A stretch of DNA of 64,000 nucleotides from Mucilaginibacter sabulilitoris (GTDB lineage Bacteria; Bacteroidota; Bacteroidia; Sphingobacteriales; Sphingobacteriaceae). The notes below the pieces were generated by a model that was given only the letters and a program-made list of their open reading frames with translations, was not told where the DNA came from and searched no databases. The stretch is from the NCBI RefSeq assembly GCF_034262375.1, contig NZ_CP139558.1, positions 1,550,001 to 1,614,000 of the forward strand, given 5' to 3'. The translations under genes and the position numbers were made by a program. Positions 56,746 to 64,000 of this stretch are shown here, piece by piece (position 1 is the first letter of the stretch; each line of letters opens with the position of its first letter).

Positions 56746-57855
56746 ATGAAAGAAATTATAGACATCGTAGCGGCTTACGAGAAAGCTTTAAAAGAGCAAA
56801 AGAAAACCGCACTGGCCACTGTGGTGCTTGTGGAAGGTTCTGCTTACCGCAAGGCCGGTGCCAGGATGCTGATCACGGAAGACGGGCAATTAACCGGCGC
56901 CATCAGCGGCGGCTGCCTTGAAGGTGACGCTTTGCGAAAAGCCAGGATGGTCATCATGCAACAGGAACCACTATTGGTTACTTACGACACGATGGATGAT
57001 GATGACGCCAAGCTTGGTGTTGGCCTGGGCTGTAATGGCATTATACATATTCTGATTGAACCTATAAACGATAAACAGACAAATCCGATAACTTTATTGA
57101 AGGCTGCTATAGCTTCAAACGGTTATTCCGTACTGATTACTGCCTTTTCTATCGAAGACAGGAAAAGGTCACAGCCGGGTTCCTGTTTGTATTTGGGTAA
57201 TGATCAAATCATCTCCAACGGATTGGATGGCTTGCCTTATAAAAATGAATTACTGGAGGATGCAAAAAATGTGTTGGATAACCAAAGTTCAGCTATTACT
57301 TCTTACCGGGGTTATACCGTATTTGTAGAGTGTGTTAAGCCGCTGATCTCCCTGGTTGTTCTTGGGGCCGGTAATGATGCTATTCCACTAATCAGGATTG
57401 CTGCTGTATTAGGTTGGAATACCACCATTGTAGATGGGCGCCCCAATTATGCGACTGCTGAGCGCTTCCCATCTGTTAAAAAATTATTGATTGCCAAACC
57501 TGACAAAGTTTTAGATAGCCTGGAAATAAGCGAGTGGACGGCCTTTGTGCTGATGACCCATAACTATAATTATGAAATAGCTTTTCTGAAAGAGCTTTTG
57601 CCTTTACACCCTTCTTATATCGGAATTTTAGGGCCAAAGAAGAAACTGGAACGCCTGCTGGATGAACTGGGGGAAAACGGAACCGTTATAACGGAACGGA
57701 ACCTGGAAACTATTCACGGGCCTGTCGGTCTGGATATTGGCTCAGAAACATCCGAAGAGATCGCACTGTCAATTATCGCTGAAATAAAAGCGGTATTTTC
57801 CAAAAGAAACGGAAGATCATTAAAATATAAAACAACCGTTATACACAGCGTTTAG
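56746..57855 (+). CDS. XdhC/CoxI-family molybdenum cofactor maturation protein
   Basis: The 369-residue protein has the XdhC/CoxI N-terminal domain (about 10-100: A-T-V-V-L-V-E-G-S-A-Y-R-K-A-G-A-R-M, G-A-I-S-G-G-C-L-E-G-D) and a Rossmann-like C-terminal domain (about 200-345: V-V-L-G-A-G-N-D-A-I-P-L, D-G-R-P-N-Y-A-T-A-E-R-F-P, H-G-P-V-G-L-D-I-G). Family members bind and insert the sulfurated cofactor into their partner hydroxylase. It follows the large subunit by 66 bases and is the last gene of the operon. After it, 57856-58122 is a 267-base gap with a short inverted repeat CGCTGAA-G-TTCAGCG (57861-57875) and no gene. Confidence 0.93.
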   Translation: MKEIIDIVAAYEKALKEQKKTALATVVLVEGSAYRKAGARMLITEDGQLTGAISGGCLEGDALRKARMVIMQQEPLLVTYDTMDDDDAKLGVGLGCNGIIHILIEPINDKQTNPITLLKAAIASNGYSVLITAFSIEDRKRSQPGSCLYLGNDQIISNGLDGLPYKNELLEDAKNVLDNQSSAITSYRGYTVFVECVKPLISLVVLGAGNDAIPLIRIAAVLGWNTTIVDGRPNYATAERFPSVKKLLIAKPDKVLDSLEISEWTAFVLMTHNYNYEIAFLKELLPLHPSYIGILGPKKKLERLLDELGENGTVITERNLETIHGPVGLDIGSETSEEIALSIIAEIKAVFSKRNGRSLKYKTTVIHSV

Positions 57856-58122
57856 ATGCACGCTGAAGTTCAGCGAGCTTTAAATCCTCTACCCAAAGCG
57901 TACTTATTCACTCTTCTAAGTAGCCTACGCACAAACTCTTAACATAATAATAGTGATTTGTTAACAGTACAATACACTCCTTTTTCAGACTATACTACTA
58001 AATGAACGCAGATAAATTGTGTACAGGTAATTCGTCAACATTGCCTGTATAGAACGATTGCTGCAGAAAAAATCAACAATTGCCAACTATTACTAAACAA
58101 CTGATAAAAATAATTTCAAACG

Positions 58123-59310
58123 ATGAAAAAGATCATAATGCTATGTCTGATACTATTTACGCTTATGCGCACTACATCCGCGCAGATACAGGAAAAAGAA
58201 GATATTCAAAGGCACGTTTTTCTTCCCGATATACCGGGTTATAAAACGCTAAAATGCGATTTTCACATGCACACCGTATTTTCTGACGGACACGTATGGC
58301 CATCTTTTCGTGTAAATGAAGCGTTGCGGGACGGACTTGATGCTATTTCAATCACCGAGCATATTGATTTTGAAGGCTTTCCGGACGAAATAAAAAGAGA
58401 CTATAATAAATCATATGAAATAGCTACAGACGCTGCTAAAAATAAAGGTCTGCTAATTATCAAAGGAGTCGAAATTTCGCCAAGGGTACCACCTTATCAT
58501 AACAATGCCTTGTTTCTTACTGATGCAAACATATTGCCGATAAACTATATGAAGAGCGGGAAGAAACAGTTTGTCATGAAGGATAATATGACCCATGAGG
58601 AATTATTGGCCCCTTTTCTTGAAGCCAAAAAGCAGGGCGCATTCGTTTCCTATAACCATCCCGGTTATTCCTGGTGGGATAAAAAAGATACGGCAATATT
58701 TACTTCATTTCATAAAGAACTACTGGACAAAAAAATACTGTCGGGTATCGAAGTAGTTAACTCGGGCGTTTATAATATCATTGCACATCGGCTGGCCATG
58801 AAATATAACCTGACAATGCTGTGCAATACCGATGAACATTATGACATGTATCCCCGATATGCAAAAACGCATCGCCCCATGACACTTGTTTTTGCAAAGG
58901 ATAAAACCACTGAGGGAATTAAAGAAGCCTTAATATCACGCCGCACGGCTTTATATTTTGATGACTATATCATTGCCAGACCAACTGAGGCGGAAGCGTT
59001 TTTTAAAGCTGCAGTGCAGGCTACAACCGAGAGGCAGACAAGAAATGGCGAACCTATTCTGCTAGTGCATTTGTTTAATAACAGCGATGTTCCGTTTCAC
59101 GTGAGAGCTGCAAGCGACTACAATATTGAAAAATATCCATTAGGCCAAATCTCATTGGCGGCACATGATACAACTACAGTGATTTTAAAGGCAATTTGGA
59201 AATATCCAAAAGAAACCACGTTAACAATGCACGTGACTAACATATTGGTTTCGCCGGATGAAGATCTAAATACCCGCTTTAAATTGTTAACCGGAGAGGA
59301 TAAGAAATAA
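58123..59310 (+). CDS. Exported PHP-domain phosphodiesterase (Sb-PDE-like)
   Basis: The 395-residue protein has a Sec signal (ending T-S-A-Q near 21). The PHP metal site is seen in D-F-H-M-H-T-V-F-S-D-G (His48, His50, Asp55), I-T-E-H-I-D-F, K-G-V-E-I-S, S-Y-N-H-P-G and C-N-T-D-E-H. The C-terminal third (about 290-390) is a beta-sandwich without known catalytic residues. It resembles the bacterial PHP phosphodiesterases named after a Sphingobium enzyme. A periplasmic phosphodiesterase releasing phosphate or alcohols is the likely role; the natural substrate is unknown. Confidence 0.85.
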   Translation: MKKIIMLCLILFTLMRTTSAQIQEKEDIQRHVFLPDIPGYKTLKCDFHMHTVFSDGHVWPSFRVNEALRDGLDAISITEHIDFEGFPDEIKRDYNKSYEIATDAAKNKGLLIIKGVEISPRVPPYHNNALFLTDANILPINYMKSGKKQFVMKDNMTHEELLAPFLEAKKQGAFVSYNHPGYSWWDKKDTAIFTSFHKELLDKKILSGIEVVNSGVYNIIAHRLAMKYNLTMLCNTDEHYDMYPRYAKTHRPMTLVFAKDKTTEGIKEALISRRTALYFDDYIIARPTEAEAFFKAAVQATTERQTRNGEPILLVHLFNNSDVPFHVRAASDYNIEKYPLGQISLAAHDTTTVILKAIWKYPKETTLTMHVTNILVSPDEDLNTRFKLLTGEDKK

Positions 59311-59437
59311 TGAGCCCCTTATAAAAATCGTTTTCATTTTTCTTTTGATATGTGGCGGCAGAGATCATCCCAAAGTTCACGCTACGAGCTGAGGTTACCT
59401 GTTTAGAGCCGTCAAGTTTAAGAAAAACATGAAAAAA

Positions 59438-59469
59438 TTTGCGAAGCTGATCGGCTGCACATATATTTG
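59438..59469 (+). promoter_or_regulatory. Bacteroidota-type promoter for the ArsR operon
   Basis: TTTG at 59438-59441 and TATATTTG at 59462-59469 match the -33 and -7 consensus with a 20-base spacer, and the ArsR ATG follows 30 bases downstream. The nearby GCAACTGATCAGC suggests an operator overlapping the start of transcription. Confidence 0.65.
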
Positions 59470-59499
59470 CAACTGATCAGCTTCATAATTATCAAACCA

Positions 59500-59829
59500 A
59501 TGAGACGAGATGTTTTTCAAGCCATAGCAGATCCTACACGGCGGGCAATTATTGCGCTCATTGCCATACAGGCTATGACACCAAATGCCATTTCCGAACA
59601 TTTTAACTCTACCCGGCAAACCATTTCCAGGCATTTGAAAATATTAACAGAATGTGAATTGGTAAAACAGGAGTACCAGGGGCGCGAGATCTATTACCAG
59701 CTGGAAGTGGAGAAAATAAAGGAGATAGACAAGTGGATAGAACAGTTCAGAAAAATATGGGAAACCCGTTATAACCAGCTCGATGATTTTTTACTAACCA
59801 TACAAAACAAAAAAGGAAATGAAAAATAA
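59500..59829 (+). CDS. ArsR/SmtB-like winged-helix regulator
   Basis: The ATG at 59500 ([15 protein letters not shown]) matches the usual start of this family; an upstream in-frame ATG (59467) falls within the promoter. The 109-residue protein is a single winged-helix domain: [19 protein letters not shown] is the recognition region. No cysteine-rich metal site is visible. Such regulators commonly precede an SRPBCC gene in a unit that is autoregulated. Its 3' end overlaps the start of that gene by 11 bases. Confidence 0.92.
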   Translation: MRRDVFQAIADPTRRAIIALIAIQAMTPNAISEHFNSTRQTISRHLKILTECELVKQEYQGREIYYQLEVEKIKEIDKWIEQFRKIWETRYNQLDDFLLTIQNKKGNEK

Positions 59830-60322
59830 CCTGCAATTCGACTTCCTTGTAGACAAGGAAAAAAACACGCTCACCATCAAACGGGAATTTCTTGCCGGCC
59901 GTCAATTAGTATGGGATGCTCATACCAAAAGCGAACTGCTCGATCAATGGTTTGCGCCCAAGCCATTAACCACTAAAACCAAATCAATGGATTTTCGCGA
60001 GGGCGGGCATTGGATTTATGCTATGGTTGAACCTAACGGTACAGAGTACTGGGGCCGTACAGATTACCTCACCATTCATCCCATTGACAACTACACAGCC
60101 CTGGACGCGTTTTGCAATAATGAAGGGGAAGTTAATCCCGATTTACCTCGTGCAAACTGGGATGTAACTTTTACTGACCTGGGCGCTAATGCTGTTGTTG
60201 AAACAGTTGTTACCTATCAATCGTTAAAAGATCTGGAAACCGTAATCAATATGGGTATGCAGGAAGGAATGACTTCAACACTCGAAAGATTAGACGATCT
60301 GTTATTGATTCTTAACAAATAA
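59819..60322 (+). CDS. SRPBCC (AHSA1-like) domain protein
   Basis: The 167-residue protein is one START/AHSA1-type domain: [40 protein letters not shown] and a late helix [13 protein letters not shown]. These proteins have a deep hydrophobic pocket and bind unknown lipids or aromatics. Overlap with the ArsR gene (11 bases) implies translational coupling. The next gene starts 6 bases after its stop. Confidence 0.9.
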   Translation: MKNNLQFDFLVDKEKNTLTIKREFLAGRQLVWDAHTKSELLDQWFAPKPLTTKTKSMDFREGGHWIYAMVEPNGTEYWGRTDYLTIHPIDNYTALDAFCNNEGEVNPDLPRANWDVTFTDLGANAVVETVVTYQSLKDLETVINMGMQEGMTSTLERLDDLLLILNK

Positions 60323-60328
60323 GCCTTT

Positions 60329-60706
60329 ATGAAACAGAAAATTATTTTTGTATTAAGCCTGCTTTTTGGTTTGATGTTTATTAATGCGGGGTTAAATAAG
60401 TTCCTGAATTATATGCCTGTCCCTGCAGACATGCCCGAGAAAATGCAAAAAATGGGAGCCGCTTTTATGGAAATAGGCTGGCTCATGCCTTTAATAGGCT
60501 TTGCCGAAATTTTGGGTGGAGTACTCTTTATTATCCCCAAAACAAGAGCATTAGGGGCAATTGTAATTTTTCCGGTTATGATAGGTATTGTACTTACAAA
60601 TAGCATTGTGGCACCCTCTGGTTTGCCCATTGCTTTGCCGTTATTTGCCATAAACCTGTGGGTAATCTGTGAAAACTGGAAAAAATATTTACCGATGATC
60701 CGATAG
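60329..60706 (+). CDS. DoxX-like small membrane protein
   Basis: The 125-residue protein has four hydrophobic segments (about 5-22, 45-68, 72-90, 94-112) and the DoxX-type start M-F-I-N-A-G-L-N-K-F followed by G-W-L-M-P-L-I-G-F-A-E-I-L-G-G. DoxX-like proteins are inner-membrane proteins of uncertain function, often linked to sulfur or oxidative chemistry. It is part of the ArsR-SRPBCC operon and two bases separate it from the next gene. Confidence 0.88.
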   Translation: MKQKIIFVLSLLFGLMFINAGLNKFLNYMPVPADMPEKMQKMGAAFMEIGWLMPLIGFAEILGGVLFIIPKTRALGAIVIFPVMIGIVLTNSIVAPSGLPIALPLFAINLWVICENWKKYLPMIR

Positions 60707-60708
60707 AT

Positions 60709-61320
60709 ATGAAAAACTTTGATCCAAAGGTTGATGAGTACATAGCCACATCTGCAGATTTTGCAAAACCTGTTTTAGAACACTGGCGACAGCTTATTCA
60801 TGACAATTGCCCGGATGTCGTAGAAGCGATCAAATGGGGTTTCCCGCATTTTGACTATAAAGGAGATTTTATGTGTGTGATAGCTTCCTATAAAAACCAT
60901 TGCTCTTTTACTTTTTTAAAAGCGGAGTTAATGAATGATGCCCGGTTGAAAGATAGTAAGACGTTGAAACCCATTCAACGTTTTCTAGGTAAAGTTACAA
61001 AGTTGTCTGATCTGCCACCTGATGAGGAGTTTATCGGGATGCTGAAGGAAGCCATGGTTTTGAATGAAAAGGGAATAAAAGTAATGGCGCCGAAATCTGA
61101 TAAGCCCAAAGTGCTTGAAATGCCGGACTATTTTTCGGAAAAACTGGCCGGTAATGCAAAAGCTAAAGCCGTTTTTGAAAGCAAATCTGACTCTTTTCGC
61201 AAAGATTATATTATTTGGATAAGTGATGCCAAAACTGACGCGACGCGGCAAAAAAGAATGGAAGAAGCAATAGAATGGATAGCCGAGGGTAAAGGCAGAT
61301 TCTGGAAATATGAAAAATAG
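60709..61320 (+). CDS. DUF1801 plus YdeI/OmdA-domain protein
   Basis: The 203-residue protein has an N-terminal DUF1801 (YdhG-like) domain (about 15-115: W-R-Q-L-I-H-D-N-C-P-D-V-V-E-A-I-K-W-G-F-P-H-F, F-M-C-V-I-A-S-Y-K-N-H-C-S-F) and a C-terminal OmdA/YdeI-type domain (about 140-200: F-R-K-D-Y-I-I-W-I-S-D-A-K-T-D-A-T-R-Q-K-R). The latter has been linked to peptide or bacteriocin resistance in other bacteria; function here is unproven. It closes the four-gene operon. Confidence 0.88.
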   Translation: MKNFDPKVDEYIATSADFAKPVLEHWRQLIHDNCPDVVEAIKWGFPHFDYKGDFMCVIASYKNHCSFTFLKAELMNDARLKDSKTLKPIQRFLGKVTKLSDLPPDEEFIGMLKEAMVLNEKGIKVMAPKSDKPKVLEMPDYFSEKLAGNAKAKAVFESKSDSFRKDYIIWISDAKTDATRQKRMEEAIEWIAEGKGRFWKYEK

Positions 61321-61339
61321 ATAATGAAGGTGGCAGAAA

Positions 61340-61459
61340 TTAACCCTGCCGCCTAACCATTTCATTGATCCAGATGGGGGCAAAAGGCGAAGTACATCCC
61401 TTAGATACCGGATAGTCGCGATAAATTCCCAGTCGCTCTCCAATGGTAATTTCACTCAT
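61340..61459 (-). CDS. Hypothetical 39-residue ORF
   Basis: A short ATG-started frame (M-S-E-I-T-I-G-E-R-L-G-I-Y-R-D-Y...) lies between the OmdA-type gene and the methyltransferase gene, on the same strand as the latter and 64 bases beyond its stop. It contains a plausible amphipathic start and the tract S-P-F-A-P-I-W-I-N-E, but I recognise no family. It may be a gene fragment or chance. Confidence 0.3.
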   Translation of the reverse strand: MSEITIGERLGIYRDYPVSKGCTSPFAPIWINEMVRRQG

Positions 61460-61493
61460 ATACACGTAAGCCACTTCCTATGGTGTGATTAGT

Positions 61494-61517
61494 CCGGCTG
61501 GTTTTTAAACCAGCCGG
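61494..61517. terminator. Hairpin after the methyltransferase gene
   Basis: CCGGCTGGTTT and its near-exact complement form an 11-base stem with a two-base loop, 6 bases downstream of the methyltransferase stop on the minus strand. Probable terminator. Confidence 0.6.
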
Positions 61518-61523
61518 GATCTT

Positions 61524-62249
61524 TTAGTTTTTAACACCTCCAAACGCGGCGAAGTAAGAGTTTTTATGCAGTATTTCCACATTGGTAAAGCCAACCTTTT
61601 TTAACAAATTCGTCTGATAATTTACAGAACGGGGAGTATCTTCATGAGCTATGTAATCTAAAACTTTCCGCCTGTACTCTGCTCCTCCAAGCGTTTCTAA
61701 ATAAGCAGCATATTTATCATGAAAAAGCTTGTTGAGCGGCAATGAATCATGGGTTATCAAGTCAGATATCCATATACAGCCGCCGGGTTTTAAGGTTTTA
61801 TATATTTTGGTAAAAACGGCCTCCCAATCATTATCATCACGCAGGTGATGCAACGTGGCGGCGGCCAAAATAATATCAAAATGATTATCCGGCAAATCGA
61901 GGTTACGCATATCGTCCTGTATAATGGTAACCTGGCCAAGCGTTTGTGAGCTTACGCGTTCCTGCGCTTTGCTCAGCATGGGCATACTCAAATCATTTAA
62001 TGTACAATTTAAATTGCTGATCTTGCTCAACATTCTGAGTGTGTAGTTGCCCGCACCGCAACCAATATCGAGCAGGTTTTTTGCATTTGGATTGATATAT
62101 TTTGCAGCCTCTGTGCAAAGTTCCATAGTTAAAGGCGCATCAATGGTTGTCGCCTGACCAGTGTCGAGGTTCGAAAAGCGATCAACATCGTTATCAAATC
62201 TTGCTCTGATCTCGTCATTTGTAGCTTTGTGCGAATAATCTGTTTCCAT
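61524..62249 (-). CDS. Class I SAM-dependent methyltransferase
   Basis: The 241-residue cytoplasmic protein has the SAM-binding glycine motif D-I-G-C-G-A-G (61-67), then the acidic end of strand 2 (L-N-D-L near 85), D-D-M near 112 and the post-motif L-A-A-A-T-L-H-H-L and L-K-P-G-G. The C-terminal part (Y-F-A-A-F-G-G) is typical of small-molecule methyltransferases. The substrate is unknown. It is divergent from the LysR regulator at 62346 with a 96-base shared region holding two palindromes. Confidence 0.92.
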   Translation of the reverse strand: METDYSHKATNDEIRARFDNDVDRFSNLDTGQATTIDAPLTMELCTEAAKYINPNAKNLLDIGCGAGNYTLRMLSKISNLNCTLNDLSMPMLSKAQERVSSQTLGQVTIIQDDMRNLDLPDNHFDIILAAATLHHLRDDNDWEAVFTKIYKTLKPGGCIWISDLITHDSLPLNKLFHDKYAAYLETLGGAEYRRKVLDYIAHEDTPRSVNYQTNLLKKVGFTNVEILHKNSYFAAFGGVKN

Positions 62250-62289
62250 AATTGTATTGATTTTGATTTGTCAAAACTATCTGATATTG

Positions 62290-62326
62290 TGATATTTGAA
62301 AAATATCAATTTTATCAATTATTGAT
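62290..62326. promoter_or_regulatory. Candidate LysR binding region
   Basis: TGATATTT-GAA-AAATATCA (62290-62308) is a perfect inverted repeat with the T-N11-A spacing used by LysR proteins. ATCAAT-T-ATTGAT (62314-62326) follows at about two helical turns. Both lie between the two divergent ATGs. Confidence 0.6.
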
Positions 62327-62345
62327 ATTTATAAGGTATCAAAGA

Positions 62346-63227
62346 ATGGAATTAAGACATTTGCAATATTTTAAAACAGTTGCCGAACAGCTGCATTTCA
62401 GAAAAGCAGCAGCGAGCCTTTTTATCTCGCAGCCGCCTTTGAGCAGGCAGATTAAAGAGTTAGAGGAAGAGTTAGGGGTACAGCTTTTTCTGCGCAACAA
62501 TAAAAGGGTTATATTAACCGACGCAGGCAAATACTTTAAGCAGGAAGTGGATGCCATTTTTGCCAGGCTTGAAGAGAGTAAAAACATGACAAGACAAATT
62601 CACCTGGGCGAAAGCGGAGAACTGGCTATAGGTTATATAAGTTCTCTTTATCAGCCCCACCTGGCTGTAGTTTTGAAGGCTATGCGGGAGGCATTTCCGT
62701 ACATAAAAACAAGTTTATATGAGCGTCCCACCATTAAACAAATTGAATCACTTGAACAGGGCACGCTGGATGTAGGGATACTAAGAGCCCCGGTACATTC
62801 TGATAAACTGCAACTGCAAACATTGTTTTTTGACCCGTTTATGGTGGTTATGAGTAATCAATATAAAAAAGTCAATAATACAGAAGAACTCGCCCTCGTT
62901 ATAAAAGATAAGCCATTCATTTTTTATAACAAAGAATATGCCCCTCACTATAATGACAAGCTGATTGAGATATGTAACCGCATGGGTTTTAAGCCAGACA
63001 TTGTCCATGAGGCCAACAATGTAAACTCTATTTTACAGTTAGTAGAAGCCGGGCTGGGAGTTTCCATTTTACCATTATCGCTCAGGCAACAATATGACTA
63101 TCTGAAGTTATCGTTTATTGAACTGGCGGATATCCCTGTCAGTACAGAAGTAGTTTTGGCTTACAAAAAATCAAATCGAAATCTCGCTTTAAAGTGGTTT
63201 ATTGATAATTACAACAAGAGGATTTAA
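62346..63227 (+). CDS. LysR-family transcriptional regulator
   Basis: The ATG at 62346 gives the canonical start M-E-L-R-H-L-Q-Y-F-K-T-V-A; an earlier start (62229) overlaps the methyltransferase. The 293-residue protein has the LysR HTH (about 5-62: A-A-A-S-L-F-I-S-Q-P-P-L-S-R-Q-I-K-E-L-E) and a two-lobed sensor domain (about 90-290, G-L-G-V-S-I-L-P near 245). It resembles the CatR/BenM-like aromatic-compound regulators. It likely controls the divergent methyltransferase gene through the two palindromes between them. Confidence 0.95.
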   Translation: MELRHLQYFKTVAEQLHFRKAAASLFISQPPLSRQIKELEEELGVQLFLRNNKRVILTDAGKYFKQEVDAIFARLEESKNMTRQIHLGESGELAIGYISSLYQPHLAVVLKAMREAFPYIKTSLYERPTIKQIESLEQGTLDVGILRAPVHSDKLQLQTLFFDPFMVVMSNQYKKVNNTEELALVIKDKPFIFYNKEYAPHYNDKLIEICNRMGFKPDIVHEANNVNSILQLVEAGLGVSILPLSLRQQYDYLKLSFIELADIPVSTEVVLAYKKSNRNLALKWFIDNYNKRI

Positions 63228-63455
63228 AAGGTACTTCCGGGAAATAAACCCTAAAAGATGAAGGAAAATTCCACAATAGTATATAAAGTAAATTCTCTTT
63301 CATATGAGCAAGGGTTTTTGGTAATACACCTATTTAAGTTTAAGCAATAAGGTAATAATATATTAACTTGGATTTTGCTTTAAAGCAACCTGAGAAGCTG
63401 TTATTTGAGATGCAGGCAGCAGGTTATACAAACCTGGTGTCACAAACGTTGTTCT

Positions 63456-64000
63456 ATGCATCATTCATTCATCGCGGTTATCTTTCCCTTTATAGGCCAG
63501 GTTGATCTAAGCGGTTACCTTGTGGCAGTTTTTATTCTCTGTATCCTGTCAGTCATCGGGTTTGAATTTGTAAACGGATTTCACGATACAGCTAATGCTG
63601 TTGCTACTGTGATTTATACCAAAGCACTCAAACCGGTACACGCAATACCATGGTCGGGCGCATGGAATTTTTTAGGTGTTTTCCTGGGCGGCGTTACTGT
63701 TGCCATGGGTATTTTGAAGCTTGTGCCACTCGACACATTGATGACCCTTCCTGTTAGTATAGGAGCCTGCCTTGTTTTGTCAGTACTGTTAGCTTCCATC
63801 ATCTGGAACCTTGGTACCTGGTACCTGGGCATTCCTTGTTCCAGCTCACATACTATGATAGGTGCAATGATAGGTGCGGGCCTGGCTTTTACCTGGTATT
63901 ATAATGGGCCTGGAGTGAATTGGGAAAAGGCAGAAGAAATCGGTTCGTCACTCATCCTATCGCCAATTATTGGCTTTGGTGCAGCCGCTTTACTAATGTT
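63456..64000 (+). CDS. PiT-family inorganic phosphate permease, N-terminal part (3' end outside window)
   Basis: The frame opens at ATG 63456 (M-H-H-S-F-I-A-V-I-F-P-F) and runs off the window end with no stop, giving 181 residues. PiT hallmarks are G-F-E-F-V-N-G-F-H-D-T-A-N-A-V-A-T-V-I near 35-52 and the S-S-S-H-T-M-I-G-A block near 132, with several membrane segments between them. It is a sodium- or proton-coupled phosphate transporter of the inner membrane. The 228 bases before it (63228-63455) hold no sure gene. Confidence 0.92.
   Translation, partial: MHHSFIAVIFPFIGQVDLSGYLVAVFILCILSVIGFEFVNGFHDTANAVATVIYTKALKPVHAIPWSGAWNFLGVFLGGVTVAMGILKLVPLDTLMTLPVSIGACLVLSVLLASIIWNLGTWYLGIPCSSSHTMIGAMIGAGLAFTWYYNGPGVNWEKAEEIGSSLILSPIIGFGAAALLM

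Noticed and set aside
57861..57875. CGCTGAA-G-TTCAGCG after the XdhC-type gene
   Set aside because: Short stem with a one-base loop and no T run, so neither a convincing terminator nor a known operator.
63360..63505. A frame reading L-D-F-A-L-K-Q-P-E-K-L-L-F-E-M-Q-A-A-G-Y-T-N-L just before the PiT gene
   Set aside because: It faintly resembles the end of a methyltransferase but has an in-frame stop upstream, no start codon, and overlaps the PiT start in another frame. Too weak to call a pseudogene.

Overview
The window looks like chromosomal DNA from a free-living, plant-polysaccharide-degrading member of the Bacteroidota. Sphingobacteriaceae, and a Mucilaginibacter-like genus in particular, is my inference. 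The reasons are four SusC/SusD outer-membrane uptake pairs, many glycoside hydrolases with lipoprotein or Sec signals, an ECF sigma/FecR module feeding a SusC with an N-terminal signalling domain, and -7 boxes of the TAnnTTTG type. I saw no tRNA, rRNA, CRISPR array, integrase or transposase.

Region 1 (1-9426) is an arabinan locus: the end of a SusC, a SusD, a GH43 arabinanase-like lipoprotein, a clan GH-A lipoprotein, a GH93-like propeller, a GH51 arabinofuranosidase and a broken second GH43. Region 2 (9493-19752) is an ECF sigma factor, a FecR-type anti-sigma, a SusC with an STN domain, a SusD and a strikingly G+C-rich GH2-like enzyme. That enzyme abuts a decapitated GH28 polygalacturonase gene on the other strand, so a rearrangement or transfer junction lies here.

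Region 3 (19753-41000) is a glucuronoxylan locus: SusC/SusD, GH2, a sialate O-acetylesterase-like esterase, GH10 xylanase, GH115 and GH67 alpha-glucuronidases, GH43, mannonate dehydratase (uxuA), a short-chain dehydrogenase that probably supplies the fructuronate reductase step, and a LacI repressor. A repeated palindrome, GCAATCGATTGC, occurs before GH10/esterase, lacI/uxuA and GH67; a near match precedes the SusC and a weaker one precedes the ROK gene. The LacI protein encoded here is the obvious candidate to bind them. Region 4 (41040-48971) has an NHL-propeller lipoprotein, a ROK regulator and a SusC/SusD pair with no enzyme genes beside it.

Region 5 (49049-57855) is a redox region: a minus-strand operon (aldo/keto reductase, ABM-type protein, cupin, NTF2-like protein, flavodoxin, four of them with export signals) divergent from an AraC regulator, followed by a molybdenum hydroxylase operon of the isoquinoline 1-oxidoreductase type (2Fe-2S subunit, di-haem c-type cytochrome, Tat-exported large subunit, XdhC-like maturation factor). 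Region 6 (58123-64000) is an exported PHP-domain phosphodiesterase, a tightly packed ArsR-SRPBCC-DoxX-YdeI/OmdA operon, a methyltransferase divergent from a LysR regulator, and the start of a PiT phosphate permease that runs off the window.

How the parts fit: outer-membrane SusCD pairs import oligosaccharides cut by surface lipoprotein enzymes, and periplasmic GHs finish the cutting. In the xylan locus the glucuronic acid arm ends in UxuA. The window lacks glucuronate isomerase, KDG kinase/aldolase, xylose isomerase and an inner-membrane uronate transporter, so these must lie elsewhere.
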